A stretch of DNA of 64,000 nucleotides from Tretioscincus oriximinensis (Eukaryota > Chordata > Lepidosauria > Squamata > Gymnophthalmidae), in assembly GCA_022410635.1 (NCBI GenBank), contig JAJVDF010000194.1, forward strand, positions 1,218,576-1,282,575, written 5' to 3'. The notes beneath the pieces are model-generated. The model was not told where the DNA came from, ran no database searches, and saw nothing but the letters and a program-made list of their open reading frames with translations. Shown here one piece after another: positions 1 through 10,645 of this stretch. Made by a program: the position numbers and the translations under genes. How positions within the stretch are numbered: position 1 is the first letter of the stretch; the number at the start of each line of letters is the position of its first letter.

Positions 1-207
1 CATTTTCTTCCACCTTAAATCCTGTTCTGTGCCATTTCAAATTTGAACATAGATATAATTACTTCTCTCTTATAATTGTCTCCAATCCATTATAAGCTAT
101 TTTTTTCCAGAAGACCTTAAACGCTAAAACATATGTCTAGAACCGTATCTATTATAATGTCCATCCACAACAAAAATCAAACTAATCCCATCCCTCTTCT
201 TTCTCAG

Positions 208-344
208 TTCCCATCAGCAGTGGTGCTATGAAGAATTACCTGTGGAAGCATTGCTTATTTGCTGATAAACTTTCTGTTTTGCAAACAAATGAAAATACCC
301 TGTCAACAAATGTGACTGATGATAATAACAGTGAGGATGTACAG
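208..344 (+). CDS. candidate internal coding exon, gene not recognised
   Basis: A pyrimidine-rich tract ending in CAG (about 191-207) precedes a 137-bp block, and a good donor (CAG|GTTAGT) follows it at 345. After two leading bases the block reads 45 codons with no stop, beginning PISSGAMKNYLWKHCLF and ending in an Asn/Asp/Ser/Thr-rich stretch. It would enter with two bases of a split codon and leave at phase 0. No family is recognised and no partner exon was found downstream. The polar second half could be a disordered linker. A chance open frame of this length is possible; the splice signals on both sides are the main support. Confidence 0.35.
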
Positions 345-2310
345 GTTAGTGATCTAATGTTACAAAATTTTAGTTACTTTCTTTCTTATGCTTATCAGAG
401 CAGTTAATAATAAAAACAAGAGAGCAATAAATGTCCAGTATTAAAATAGGGATAGTCATGAAATTAACTTCAGATCAACCAATAAGTGACTCATGGATTG
501 GAAGCATCAAATAAAGAAGGAATAAAATATGTGTAATTTAAGGTCTCATTTTTGCTTGCCTTCTTGAACACTGACATACATAGATCCATTCTCAGTAGGG
601 AAAGGGAAAAGTGATGTCTTCCATTGTACTCATATACTCTGCTCTCTCTCCTGAATCAATAGGTCACATCTACATTCATTTAAAAAGTTCTTATTATATC
701 TTGTTTCAATTGCAGATTGTTCCACAGGGCCAGGATATGATCCTCTGAGATTCTCATCATGCATACATATTTAGGAATATTATTCTATACTCACTTTCCT
801 GAATTAAGGAAATTGTAAAATAATCCTCAAGTTAAGCTTACTTTTCAGCGATTACATTAATACAGTCATATATCTATAAATGTGATTTGGCATTATCTTC
901 TTCTAAGAAGTATTAGGATTTGATCTTAGGACTTCTTTCATAGCAGATATTCTGCCCTGAGCTTTAGCAATTTACTCCTGGAAGTAATTTTCATTTAATT
1001 GAATGGACTAGATATGTGTGAAGTTCAGTTCATTTTTGAAAATTTGTCCATACAATTCTCATCCACATAATTTTGCATCAAATCAAATGTGGTTTGCATG
1101 TCTGAAAATTCAATTGAAGTCAGTTAACCTCCTATATGAGAACACAAACGATTTGGTTTTGGTTTTCCCTTTGCAATTTTTTCCCCAAATGGGAAAAATG
1201 GGCTTTTCTTTTCAAAAAGGTTCAAATGTTAATATGAACTATTATTTGTCATTAAACTGAATAAATGGATGCTTGACAATAAATTACACAACTTTTATTT
1301 GTGCACACCACTATGGACCATAACTTCTGAATAGTTACAGATTGCATTGTTAATATTTCAACAGGACTTATTTTCATGTCATTTACAAGACTTCAGTCTT
1401 GATATAAAGAAGCATTGTGCATGAAACATACATCATTTCCCCCCTTTATGCTGAGATGATTTGACTAGGGTGGTAGTGGTGATATAAAAATGTTTTTTGC
1501 ATTATTCTTTTTTTCTTTTTCTTTTTTAAAAAAGGTGGATTTTGGTTTTCCAAATAATCCTTATTGTCTTTTTCTACATAGATATAAACTGATCTGTAAC
1601 AATCATTAGCATTCTGTTTGCTTCCAATGTTATTAAAATATTCAGTAAGGCTGAACCTTGAGGAGATTCTTGCAATATCCCCCAAAGCTGTGATAGTGTC
1701 GTTTGGTATTATCCTTTGCTAACAGTCCTTAAGCTAGCTTTCACTCTGCGTGACAGTGTTCATATCCAATTAATTTTGAGAGTAAAATTTTATGAGACAG
1801 TGAATTAAATGACTGCCTGAAATCTCTCTGTTAAATCTGCTGAGTTCCCTTTTTATTTGCTCACATTTGTCACTGTAGCGATAAAAATCATGTGGGAAAA
1901 TCATATTTATTTGATATGTGTTGTTTTCCATACAGTGACACATTAATCTATTGTTTTGAAAAGTGGTATGATATTGAGAGAGCAGCTGATAAGAGTCAGA
2001 CCTCTAGAAGGGTTGCTGTAGAAGACAACAAAGGTGTGTAGCAACTAGACATTTCTTCTAGGGGTCAGTGATTCCAATAATTTTCTTAGATGCTACCATC
2101 CATTCTCAGTAGAGCTGTGAACAATTACAGGTTAGAAAGCAATCCTTTTAAGTTGATAACTGACGAGCTGATTTATTGTACCTTTTACAAAAGTTTCATC
2201 TCTTTCTGATTTTTTTTAAACCCTCTGAACTTGAAAGACAGGAGAATAATCGTAGTGGTTTGCTAGTCCCCCCCACTTCCGCCCCCGTTTCTTAATCTAA
2301 GCATTTATGC
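345..2310. other. no gene or recognisable repeat
   Basis: AT-rich, non-repetitive sequence. A short poly-T/poly-A run lies near 1505-1535. If 208-344 is a real exon, this would be intron. Only short chance open frames are present. Confidence 0.5.
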
Positions 2311-2471
2311 TCATCAGCACATGGCAGTAGACTTTAAAAGGTATTTTAATGTGCATTCGTGCACAGCAGCAGGCTTAGAAAGGGTCCCCTAATGCACATT
2401 AGTAGGTGCATCAGCACGCAGCAAGGAGTTTTAAAAACCTAGGTAGTTCGACGTGCATTAGCACGCACATC
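2311..2471. repeat. imperfect direct repeat, about 60-bp unit, two copies
   Basis: Two units starting near 2311 and 2408 share the order ATCAGCAC, a GCAG run, TTTTAAAA-like bases, then GTGCATT and GCAC. They are separated by about 97 bp. Short inverted stretches around TAATGCACATTA also occur. This could be the core of an old non-autonomous DNA element, but no ends were found. Confidence 0.35.
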
Positions 2472-2819
2472 AGTTCTCAGTTATGTGACTGGGGAAAAGG
2501 GAGTGAACAGTAATTTGGATTAAATATTTTTTAACAAAAACTGAATTGAATGAGGAGGAAAATAGGAAAAGCCATGTCCCTCTCAAACTTGGGAGCAGTG
2601 AAAAACCTGGCTTTGCAAAGGATACTGAAACAAGACAACTATAATTCCTTCTTCTCACACACATCCATATCTTTGAGAAAAGTGAACTTGTTTTGATTTA
2701 GATTTTAATGGCTACCACAGACATTTTGAAATTAACTCTAGAGTATTTATCTTGTGGAATCTTAACGGGAAGATTTTTTTTTAATCCATTATGTATGTTA
2801 AGCCATTTAAACTAAACTA

Positions 2820-2974
2820 GGCTCTGACCCCACTGAGCCTTACTATGGGTTATGTCTCGGTAAAGGAACCTGCCATTTACAAATGGGGCATGCCTTGTTC
2901 TACCCTGGCATGTTGTTAGACAAGCACTGTACCAAAATATAACCCAGAATAAGGCTCAGTGGGGACAGGGCCCA
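2820..2974. mobile_element. non-autonomous inverted-repeat element, family A, copy 1
   Basis: The left end reads CCCCACTGAGCC after GGCTCTGA. The right end reads GGCTCAGTGGGG before CAGGGCCC, giving inverted ends of about 20 bp. Internal landmarks shared with the copies at 5801 and 38641 are a TGGGTTATGTCTC-type block near the left and a TATAACCCAGAATAAGG block near the right. It has no coding capacity. The superfamily is not assigned because no clear target duplication was found. Confidence 0.6.
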
Positions 2975-3524
2975 GTGTATTTTTTTCCTTTTTACTGGCA
3001 TATTTGAGTGCCATTTTTTCTGAATCTGATTTACAAAAACTTTATTGGGATTGTTAGAAAGGGTTTCTGTGCAGTTTGGAGATTCACAGTGACATCTCTA
3101 CAGACGATACGTGATCTCCATATAATTCACTTATTACATGATATATAATTGTGCCATTTGAGGAAGCCATAGATAAAACCAGATTTTTGTTTTAATAGCA
3201 AAGACTTCATTTACAAATATCAAGTGTTGAAAAACTAGTATAACAGGGATATATTAATCAAGCTTTCCATAAGTTCAGTATTGGTTTATTCATTACAGTG
3301 ACATAACAGGCATAATCATATCCACAGATTTCATTTCCACTACTAAACCCTACTTCCTTGAGGTTCTATCAACTGGCCATTTCTTTCATGCCATCTCTTT
3401 GCTATCCCAACTATCAGTTGCCAATCAAACTAGAACTAAAACCCACTTTTTATTTTTATTTTTAAATAAAGACCTCATCACACAAAGAGGCCCCTCCTAT
3501 CACGCTTTTTCTGTGCTGGGATTT

Positions 3525-3672
3525 GAACATAAGAGGAACATTGTTAAGGCCTACCTAGTCCAACCTCTTGTCTCACACAGTGGCCCATCAATTGCACCTG
3601 AGCAGTCTCAAGCTGAAGGCAGCAAATACCTCACCTGTTCTTGACTCCCTGCAAATGGAATTTCATGAATGG
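3525..3672 (-). mobile_element. CR1 LINE 3' end remnant
   Basis: On the minus strand this matches the 3' untranslated part of the CR1 copy at 45.3-45.5 kb. Shared blocks are the CTCCCTGCAAATGG segment, a CACCTG/AGACTG-type segment and the terminal run before CTTATGTTC. It is strongly diverged and has no coding part, so it is an old, heavily 5'-truncated copy. Confidence 0.65.
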
Positions 3673-4890
3673 TACTATTTATTTTCTGTGTTCTGAACCC
3701 AGCAACCAGTTCCAACTGCATCCAGGTAACCATTGTTATAACATGTTCAGTGTGGTTATTTTTCAAAGATTCCAAAAATGACTTTCCCCATCCTGTGATT
3801 GAGAGAATAGGAGTGCCTTGCATATTATATACATACCATATCGCTGCACAGAATTGAATAGGGAAAACTGTAGCAGACACTTGCTAAAAAGAAAAACTGG
3901 CAGCCCTATTGCTTTCATTGGCATTGACACAAGTATGTGTTTAGATCTGATTGCATGACATTCTGAATGATTAAAAATCAAGATCCTTTATACTTTTCCC
4001 CATTGTCTTCAACCCAATGTTAAAATCCTTATACTCCCCCCTTAGTATGGAGGGAGACAATAATGAAATATGCACTGGAAGTTGGTCATATTGTAGAAGT
4101 TTTGAAGCACAGACACTGTTTAATGACCACTTGACTGCAAGAATAGGAGGGAGTATTGATTCATGGTCCTTCATAAACTATTATACTAGCTTACTTCAAT
4201 CAGAAGCTGAATAACACCTCTGACTTCAACAAAAGAATTTTGATTTCAGAATAAGCCATCAATCCTTTTGAAACTGGCCTGTAGCTTCTAGGTATACCCA
4301 TTTCTCACTGAGAATACATAACAAACCAAAGGCACAAACCATTTTCGAATCCTTAGCTTCTATTTTCCCACTAATTAGATTGCATGCACTTTGTGTTCAA
4401 TTTACTGAATAAATGAAATGTGTTAAAGAACTAAAAGTGATAAATTATAACGTAGAAAAGAAAGCATCCAAATCATACAGTTAATAATATTTGTGACCAT
4501 TTTTCTGACAAGGGATTTGAATTTAATTGCTGATATTAGTCCTTTATTGTTTTAATGACATATTCCAGATACCATATCTCAAAGGCATAGTGAGATTTAG
4601 ATAGGGACAGAAAGGCTAGAGTATAGCCTCCACATGTCCTCCTGTTAGGCTACATGTAGGAATATTTCTGCCTGGAGGAGTAAAAAAATTCAAAACATTC
4701 CTCTCCTTTCCCACCCCATACAGCAGATGATAACGGTTCCCAATGACCATTATTCGAATGCAGAAAAATCTGCTTATTTATTTGTCTATTCAGTTTTGGA
4801 AGTTAATCATTCTTATCATTTTGCAAAGTGTCAATCCCATTCAGGCTGAAATGCAGAAAGATCTTTGTTAACTATTCTTGCTGATATCTG
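3673..4890. other. no gene or recognisable repeat
   Basis: AT-rich single-copy-looking sequence. The overlapping short open frames on both strands lack splice context and family resemblance. Confidence 0.5.
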
Positions 4891-5041
4891 TTTGTTTATT
4901 TTTTATTTCTTTATTTGTATTTCTATCCTGCTCTATACCCGAAGATCTCAGGGCGGCCAACCATAGAGTGGTGCACATAGCTTTTGCTGCTTTCTCCACA
5001 ACAGACACCCTGTGGAGTAGGTGGGCTGTGACTGGCCCAGA
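4891..5041 (-). mobile_element. SINE, 5'-truncated, L2-like tail
   Basis: Read on the minus strand it contains the SINE body (GGGCCAGTCACAG-like block, CCACAGGGT-like block, CTTTTGTTGC-like block) and the tail CTGAGATCTTCGGGTATAG, followed by AAATAA-type repeats at the low-coordinate end. The tRNA-like head present in the copies at 6359 and 27259 is missing. Confidence 0.75.
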
Positions 5042-5800
5042 AATATGTTCTTCCATCATCTTTACAGAATCTATTCTAAAGTTTGTTCACGGTCTTCTTA
5101 TACTTGCTGGTGGACTGAACCATTATACACTTCTGAGTTTCTTTCTTTTGCACCTTGGAGTAGACCAAAAATGTCCTTCCCCTCCAATTTGATCCTTCCC
5201 CTCCAGCTGCAAAGAATGGTGTTAGATATCACTGCTCAAAGTGATAACTTAGCCCATTTTACCAGTAGATCTCTCTTTTTTGTTTCTGAGCCAGAAGGCT
5301 GTATTTATAAAACCAAGTCTCTGTGATAAAAAATATATTTCTTTTCCCAAACTTTTTGGCTTTTCATGGAGACAGACAAATCTGGATACATTCCTAAAAG
5401 AAATAAAACATTTCATTGACACAGCAAACCAGCTATTGAATGTAACAGGCTCCAAGTCAAAAAGAAGATACCAGTAGTATCAGTGGTCTCAAAATTGTTG
5501 CTTTGTGCAGTTTTCCCAACTGTGAAAACTGAAATGTTCTTGGAGAATCATCTCATTTTCGTAAACAATCTTTCAATTGGAAATGATTTATATCTTTAAA
5601 TGTTCCCCAAAGTATTCGGTTGTCTCAACTGCCTCATCCGAATGGATTTTGTGTTGAACACAATAATAAACAAAAAGGTCATGATGATCAGAGACTACCA
5701 AAAAGAAAGAAAGAAAATCCTCTCTATAGGGGTAATTTTGTAGTGACGATCATTACAAAATGATAAGACCTTGTTCATTTCTTTACGCTATTACAACAGA
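5042..5800. other. no gene or recognisable repeat
   Basis: AT-rich sequence between a SINE and a family A element. Open frames near 5021-5477 on both strands show no domain or codon signal. Confidence 0.5.
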
Positions 5801-5981
5801 GGCCCTGCCCCCACTGAGCCTTCTTCTTGGCTATATCTCAGAAGAGGAATTTGCCATCTACATGCTAGTGTAGGCTATGGCAGGCCCCNAATGGGGCCTG
5901 CCACAGCCTACACTGACATGTGGATGACCAAGCTCTGTACCAAGATATAACCCAGAATAAGGCTCAGTGGGGAGAGGGCAT
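5801..5981. mobile_element. non-autonomous inverted-repeat element, family A, copy 2
   Basis: This is the best-preserved family A copy. The ends are GGCCCTGCCCCCACTGAGCC and the reverse complement of a matching right end (GGCTCAGTGGGG then AGAGGGCAT). The centre is itself a palindrome: GGCAGGCCCC and GGGGCCTGCC face each other around an ambiguous base at 5889, flanked by TAGTGTAGGC and GCCTACACT. The whole unit could fold into one long hairpin. It encodes nothing. Copies are at 2820 and 38641, with related sequence inside the element at 39493. Confidence 0.7.
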
Positions 5982-6358
5982 GAGAGAATTACTTTATTTT
6001 ATTTTAACCTTTGTAGAACTAGGGCCACCCAGGGAATATTTCCTATCTACTGGTGGGGAAAATGTTTCCTGGTTTTTGCACCCTCTCTTACTCAGGAGCA
6101 AGAAATGCAAAAGTTATATTTAGGGCTTTATGGCTGAGTTTCCATTAGGGGAAAACCCTGGTGTAAATACTGTGTGACTCTGTATGTCTGGGGGCACACA
6201 CTTCCCATTAACTCCAAATTGGAAACACTCTTGCCATATGCAGTTTATGTAGCCACATGTTTTGTAAGCGAAGTTTGTCCATAAAGTGCAACTTTAAAGC
6301 AATGCTGGGAGTACCCAGATCCTGAAAATCTCAGGTGTTGGGGAGTCATCCCCAAATT

Positions 6359-6618
6359 GTTTATTTATTTATTTGTACTTATATCCCGCCCTATACCCAA
6401 AGGTCTCAGGGCAGCCAACCATAGGGGGGGGGCGTACATAGCTTTTGTTGCTTTCTCCACAACAGAAACTCTGTGAAGTAGGTGTAGCTGAGAGAGTTCT
6501 AAAGAACTGTGACTGGCCCAAGGTCACCCACCTGGCCTATCATAGAGGGGTGGGGAATCAAACCTGGAGACTACCAGATAAGAGTCCAACACTCTAACCA
6601 CTGCACCAAACTGGCTCT
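6359..6618 (-). mobile_element. SINE, full-length, tRNA-like head and L2-like tail
   Basis: Reading the minus strand, it starts AGAGCCAGTTTGGTG. A box-A-like TGGTTAGAGTG and a box-B-like GGTTTGATTCCCC follow, so the head is a degenerate tRNA-type RNA polymerase III promoter. Next comes the conserved body (GGGTGACCTTGGGCCAGTC), and the tail CTGAGACCTTTGGGTATAG followed by AAATAAAT. Head and body resemble the Sauria/ACA SINE group of squamates. The tail is the one also found on the L2-type LINE at 9.4 kb. Confidence 0.85.
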
Positions 6619-7204
6619 TAAAAGAATTCTTGTTCAGCATATCTCCTCAGTGTCACAGAGCCAGTGAATGGCCTCCTGAGGGGAAGGGCTTCCTGACGGA
6701 AGTGAATTTGGTAGGGTCACTTCTTGGGTGGGACCAGAAGTGACATCACGGTGGGCACCCTTTCCAGAAGCATTGCCAAACAGGAAATGAGGCAAAATGT
6801 CTAATGCATGAGAATCTATACGGTGTACAAGGGTGAATTTTCTAATAAAGTGTACACTTTGCTGCTGTGCATTCGTTTTCCATTCTGAATGTACACAGAA
6901 ACTGGATTAAAAATTAGGTATGACCTGGGCCTTAGATTCAACAGCTGAACTCTGTTTAGGGGATGCGTATTACATTAATATCTTCAATTATATGAAGAAA
7001 TCCAATGTACTGGGTTGAATTTCTGAACCAAATATCAGATTTGAATTGTGCTCCTACTTATTTCTCATCCTTAAATCTAGGGTTTCCCCACCCCTCCTGT
7101 ATCTAGGAAATTAACCATATTATGACCTAATTGTTTATTAAAACAATATAAACTGGAACCTCTATAAGAGAAGAAATCAAAAGCACATGACAAAGCTGGT
7201 ATTA
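6619..7204. other. no gene; short GC-richer block of unknown origin
   Basis: The part near 6650-6780 is GC-richer than its surroundings and contains an AGAAGTGACATCAC motif similar to one near 40.9-41.05 kb. This suggests an old dispersed repeat, but no ends are visible. Confidence 0.35.
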
Positions 7205-7402
7205 TCTGGGTAAAGATTACTTTTTCTTACCATTGTTGTTGAGTCATGAGTTGCATCTGAATCTTTGCGACCACATTGGCCATAAAATATCAGGCCTCTC
7301 TGTCTTCTGTTGCCTCCTAAAGTCTGAACCAGCTCATTATTCATTAGGGTCTTTTCCAGGGAGATCTGACTTCCCATTACGTGTCTGAAGTGTTTATGCT
7401 TC
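7205..7402 (-). pseudogene. BovB/RTE LINE reverse-transcriptase C-terminal fragment
   Basis: The minus-strand translation contains HFRHVMGSQISLEKTLM, then RRQRG, and ends with a GRKDSDATHD-like stretch. These correspond in order to the C-terminal region of BovB ORF2 (a YFGHVMRR..SLEKTLMLG block, an R-rich RQR segment, and the terminal AKSRTRLSD region). The catalytic domain is absent and residues are diverged, so it is a dead fragment. The order of three separate blocks makes chance unlikely. Confidence 0.65.
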
Positions 7403-8194
7403 ACTTTTAGTATTTTTTCTGCACAGTGAACAGCCAGAGTTGATTTTTTTTAGTACTGATTGATTTAATATCCTTGAAGTCCAAGGGACTTGCAGCACTA
7501 CAAGATGGTAAAGCATCATACAAGTATGAATGAATTAAAAATGAATGAATGCAGATGTATACTTCCTTATTAGAAACCAAGACAGCCTCCAAGTGTCATA
7601 GTTAATTCAAGAAGCCTATTTCTCTTTCTTTTGCAGACTCTGCAGCTTATGCATAATAATGATACTGTCATTGGACATTTCATTCCTATTTTTTAAGCAA
7701 TGTTCTCCACATCTTTCTTTATTGGATTCCCTTCTTCTCCCGCTCAATCACCTAATTAACCAGGACTTGGATCCACTGAGTCAGCGGTTCCCTTAAAACA
7801 TTTGTGCCACATTTACTCTTGGACGTTAAGGAATATTCTTGGTGTACAAAGGTAGAAACTGATGCATGAAGTTTGAACTTTCATCTATTCCTGCTGAGTT
7901 TTATTTTTCAGCATTATGTATTTTTTAGTTCTTGATTTGTATTTCATATTATCTTTGGGGTTTAATATTTTGCTTATACACAGTGTTGTTATAAATTGGC
8001 TTGGACTTTTTATGACAAGTTTGATCTATAAATAAATAGATAAATATTTGTGTCTTTTAGGATACATAAGTGTGTTTGTGTGATCTTCAGATTATAAACT
8101 ATCCTTATAGCTTATATTTAGAAGCAATTAAAATGTTGAACAATTTCACATAATCGCCAAAGACTAGTTTGGACGCATGATTTCTTTCTATGGT
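7403..8194. other. no gene or recognisable repeat
   Basis: AT-rich sequence with no element ends. One short minus-strand open frame (7407-7592) has no family resemblance. Confidence 0.5.
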
Positions 8195-9297
8195 AGAATC
8201 ACCAATTGGGTTGATCAGGGAAATGCAGTGGACATAGTATATCTTGGCTTCAGTAAAGCATTGGTCAAGAATGGGATTGACAAAGCAACAGTTAGATAGA
8301 TTCAATACTTGCTTAGTGATCGTACTTGAAGAATGGTAATAAATGGATGCACATCCAATTGGAAGAATGTTTCAAGTGGGATACCATAAGGGTCTGTCTT
8401 GGGTCCAGTGCTATTTAATATTTATAAATGACCTAGATGAGAGGATTGAAGGAAAACTTACCAAATTTGCTGATGACAAAAAGTTAGGTTGATACTAAAC
8501 AAGAAAGAGTTAGGATTCAAAAAGACTGAAACAAACAGAATTGTAATTAACAGAGAGAAATGCAAGATCCTACATCTTAGCAAAAAAGAAAAAAGAAAAC
8601 AGCACATATAGAATGGGAGGAATATGTCTGAGTAGCAGCACAGATGAGAAGGACCTGGGTGTTTTGGTAGATCACAGACTAAACATGAGTCTGCAAAAAA
8701 GGCAAACACAATCCTAGGATGTATTAAGAGGAGCATAGATTCTCAATCACGTGAAGTAATTATTCCTCTCTATAGTACTTTGGTACGACAACACTTGGAA
8801 TATTGTGTTCTGTTCTGTGGGCCCCAATTTAAAAAGGACATTGATAAACTAGAGCAAGTACAAAAGAGAGTTACAANGATGGTGAGTGGTCTGGAAACCA
8901 TGTCCTATGAGGAACGGTTAAAGGATCTAGGGATGTTTAGTCTGCAAAAGAGAAGATTGAGGGGAGACTTGATAGCTGTCCACAAAATATCTGAAGGGCT
9001 GTCATAGAGCAGGGGGATCAGTACTGTTCTCATTAGCACATGGAAGGACTAGAAACAATGGGATGAAACTGCAAGGGAGTAGATTTATATTAGATATCAG
9101 AAAAAAACTTTCTAACAGTCAGGATGATAAAACAGTAGAACAATTTGCCACAGGTGGTGGTGAGTTCACCTTCATTGGAAGTCTTCAAACGGAGGCTGGA
9201 CAATCATCTGTCTGGGATGGTTTAATGAATCCTGCATTGAGCAAGGGGTTGGACCTGATGACCCTGGAGGTCTGTTCCAACTCTATGATTCTATGAG
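8195..9297 (+). pseudogene. CR1 LINE, decayed reverse transcriptase and 3' end
   Basis: Reading across frames gives the CR1 order: a VDIVYL..FSKA block near 8230, LGPVLFNI near 8400, a KFADDKK-like catalytic box near 8465, LVRQHLEYC near 8780, and RRLRGDLI near 8955. The 3' end has the classic CR1 terminus (ACCCTGGAGGTCTGTTCC then ATGATTCTATG at 9284-9297). Several frameshifts, stops and internal deletions interrupt it, so it is inactive. The longest open piece is 8780-9007. It ends about 60 bp before the L2-type element's tail. Confidence 0.88.
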
Positions 9298-9356
9298 CCA
9301 ACAATTTTTAAAATGAATTTGTATCTATGCAAATTTTTTTTAAATGAAGTTCATCT

Positions 9357-9358
9357 CC

Positions 9359-9429
<71 letters not shown>

Positions 9430-9432
9430 TAT
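9357..9432 (+). repeat. (TTTA)n microsatellite, tail of the L2-type LINE
   Basis: About 18 units of TTTA, read as (TAAA)n on the minus strand. It sits exactly at the 3' end of the minus-strand LINE at 9433-10645 and is best seen as that element's expanded tail. The adjacent open frame that reads through it is an artefact of the repeat. Confidence 0.95.
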
Positions 9433-10645
9433 ATACTTATACCCCACCCTATACCCGAAGGTCTCAGGGCAGCAAAAACAGTAAAACATCAATACAAAAA
9501 TTAAAAAAGTATAAAACAATATTAAAAGTAGGGATAGAGATGGCATTTCTTCAGCCAAAGGCCAGGCAAAAGAGGTGCGTCTTCAAGGACCTTCTAAAAG
9601 AATACAACGATGATGATAGACGCACCTCGAGGGGGAGACTGTTCCAAAGACGAGGGGCAACCTCTGAGAAGGCCCTAACCTGGGTTCCCACTCCACTTGC
9701 TGTTGAAAGGGGTGGTACAACCAGGAGGGCCTCTCCTGCAGATCTTAAGGCACGGGCAGGTTGGTATGGAAGAAGGCGTTCCTTTAGATATTTGGGGCCC
9801 AAGTTATTTAGGGCCTTGTAAGTTAAAGTCAAAACCTTGAATTGGGCTCGGTAGCGAATGGGCAGCCAGTGCAGCTCTTTCAAGACCGGTGTGATGTGTG
9901 TTCGGCCAGCTGTCCCTGTCAGCAGTCTAGCGGCTGCATTCTGCACCAGCTGTAGCTTCCAAACCATTTTCAAGGGCAGCCCCATATAGAGCGTATTACA
10001 ATAGTCCAATCTGGAAGTTACCAGAGCATGGATTACTGTGGCTAGATCATCCCTGCTCAGAAGTGGCCGTAACTGGCGAACCAGACGTAACTGGAAGTAG
10101 GCACTCCTGGCCACTGCCTCCACCTGATTTTCAAGTGTCAGTGCAGAGTCCAGAAGCACCCCAAGATTTCGCACCCATCCCTTATAGGGTAATTCTACCC
10201 CACCCAGGACAGGGTGCCTCCCCACTTCACGAACACGGGATGCTCCAACACACAGCACCCCCGTCTTGTCTGGAGTCAGCTTCAATTTATTGGCCCCCAT
10301 CCAGCCCATCACTGCCTCCAGGCACCTGTCAAGCACTTCAACCGCCTCTCCTGATTCAGATGGAACAGAGAGATATAGCTGAGTGTCATCTGCATATNGA
10401 TGGCACTTTACTCCAAATCTCCTGATGACCTCTCCCAGCGGCTTCATATAGATGTTGAACAGCATGGGGGAGAGGATCGACCCCTGAGGAACCCCACAAG
10501 TGAGCTCCCATGGTGTCGAGTAAGACTCCCCTATCAGTACTCTCTGGAAGCGGCCTTGGAGATAGGAACAGAACCACTGCAATGCAGTGCCACCAACTCC
10601 TAAACTCCTTAGTCTCTCCAGGAGGATACCATGGTCAATCACATC
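9433..10645 (-). mobile_element. L2-type LINE, 5'-truncated, well preserved
   Basis: A minus-strand LINE made of the reverse-transcriptase ORF (9551-10642), a short AT-rich 3' untranslated stretch and a conserved 38-nt tail (about 9437-9474) followed by the TTTA array. The 5' side stops abruptly just before the residues IDHGILLERL, so the endonuclease and upstream fingers are missing, as in ordinary 5' truncation. The same tail ends the SINEs at 4891, 6359 and 27259. The long intact frame suggests a fairly young copy. Confidence 0.9.
9551..10642 (-). CDS. L2-type LINE reverse transcriptase, C-terminal 363 codons
   Basis: The frame is open for 363 codons, with one ambiguous residue from the N at 10398. 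Reverse-transcriptase block 4 is GVPQGSILSPMLFNIYM (residues 50-66) and the catalytic box is YADDTQLYLS (83-92), with both aspartates intact. Thumb and C-terminal blocks follow in family order: SRLDYCNTLYMGLP (about 210-223), LQLVQNAAARLLTG, HITPVLKELHWLPI, and the C-terminal LWNSLP and LKTHLF. The family member copies LINE RNA at the target site. This copy cannot act alone because the N-terminal endonuclease is truncated away. It uses no host start; the methionine shown is just the first in frame. Confidence 0.88.
   Translation of the reverse strand: MIDHGILLERLRSLGVGGTALQWFCSYLQGRFQRVLIGESYSTPWELTCGVPQGSILSPMLFNIYMKPLGEVIRRFGVKCHXYADDTQLYLSVPSESGEAVEVLDRCLEAVMGWMGANKLKLTPDKTGVLCVGASRVREVGRHPVLGGVELPYKGWVRNLGVLLDSALTLENQVEAVARSAYFQLRLVRQLRPLLSRDDLATVIHALVTSRLDYCNTLYMGLPLKMVWKLQLVQNAAARLLTGTAGRTHITPVLKELHWLPIRYRAQFKVLTLTYKALNNLGPKYLKERLLPYQPARALRSAGEALLVVPPLSTASGVGTQVRAFSEVAPRLWNSLPLEVRLSSSLYSFRRSLKTHLFCLAFG

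Noticed and set aside
9313..9504. Open frame reading through the TTTA array
   Set aside because: The repeat has no stop in one frame; it is an artefact.
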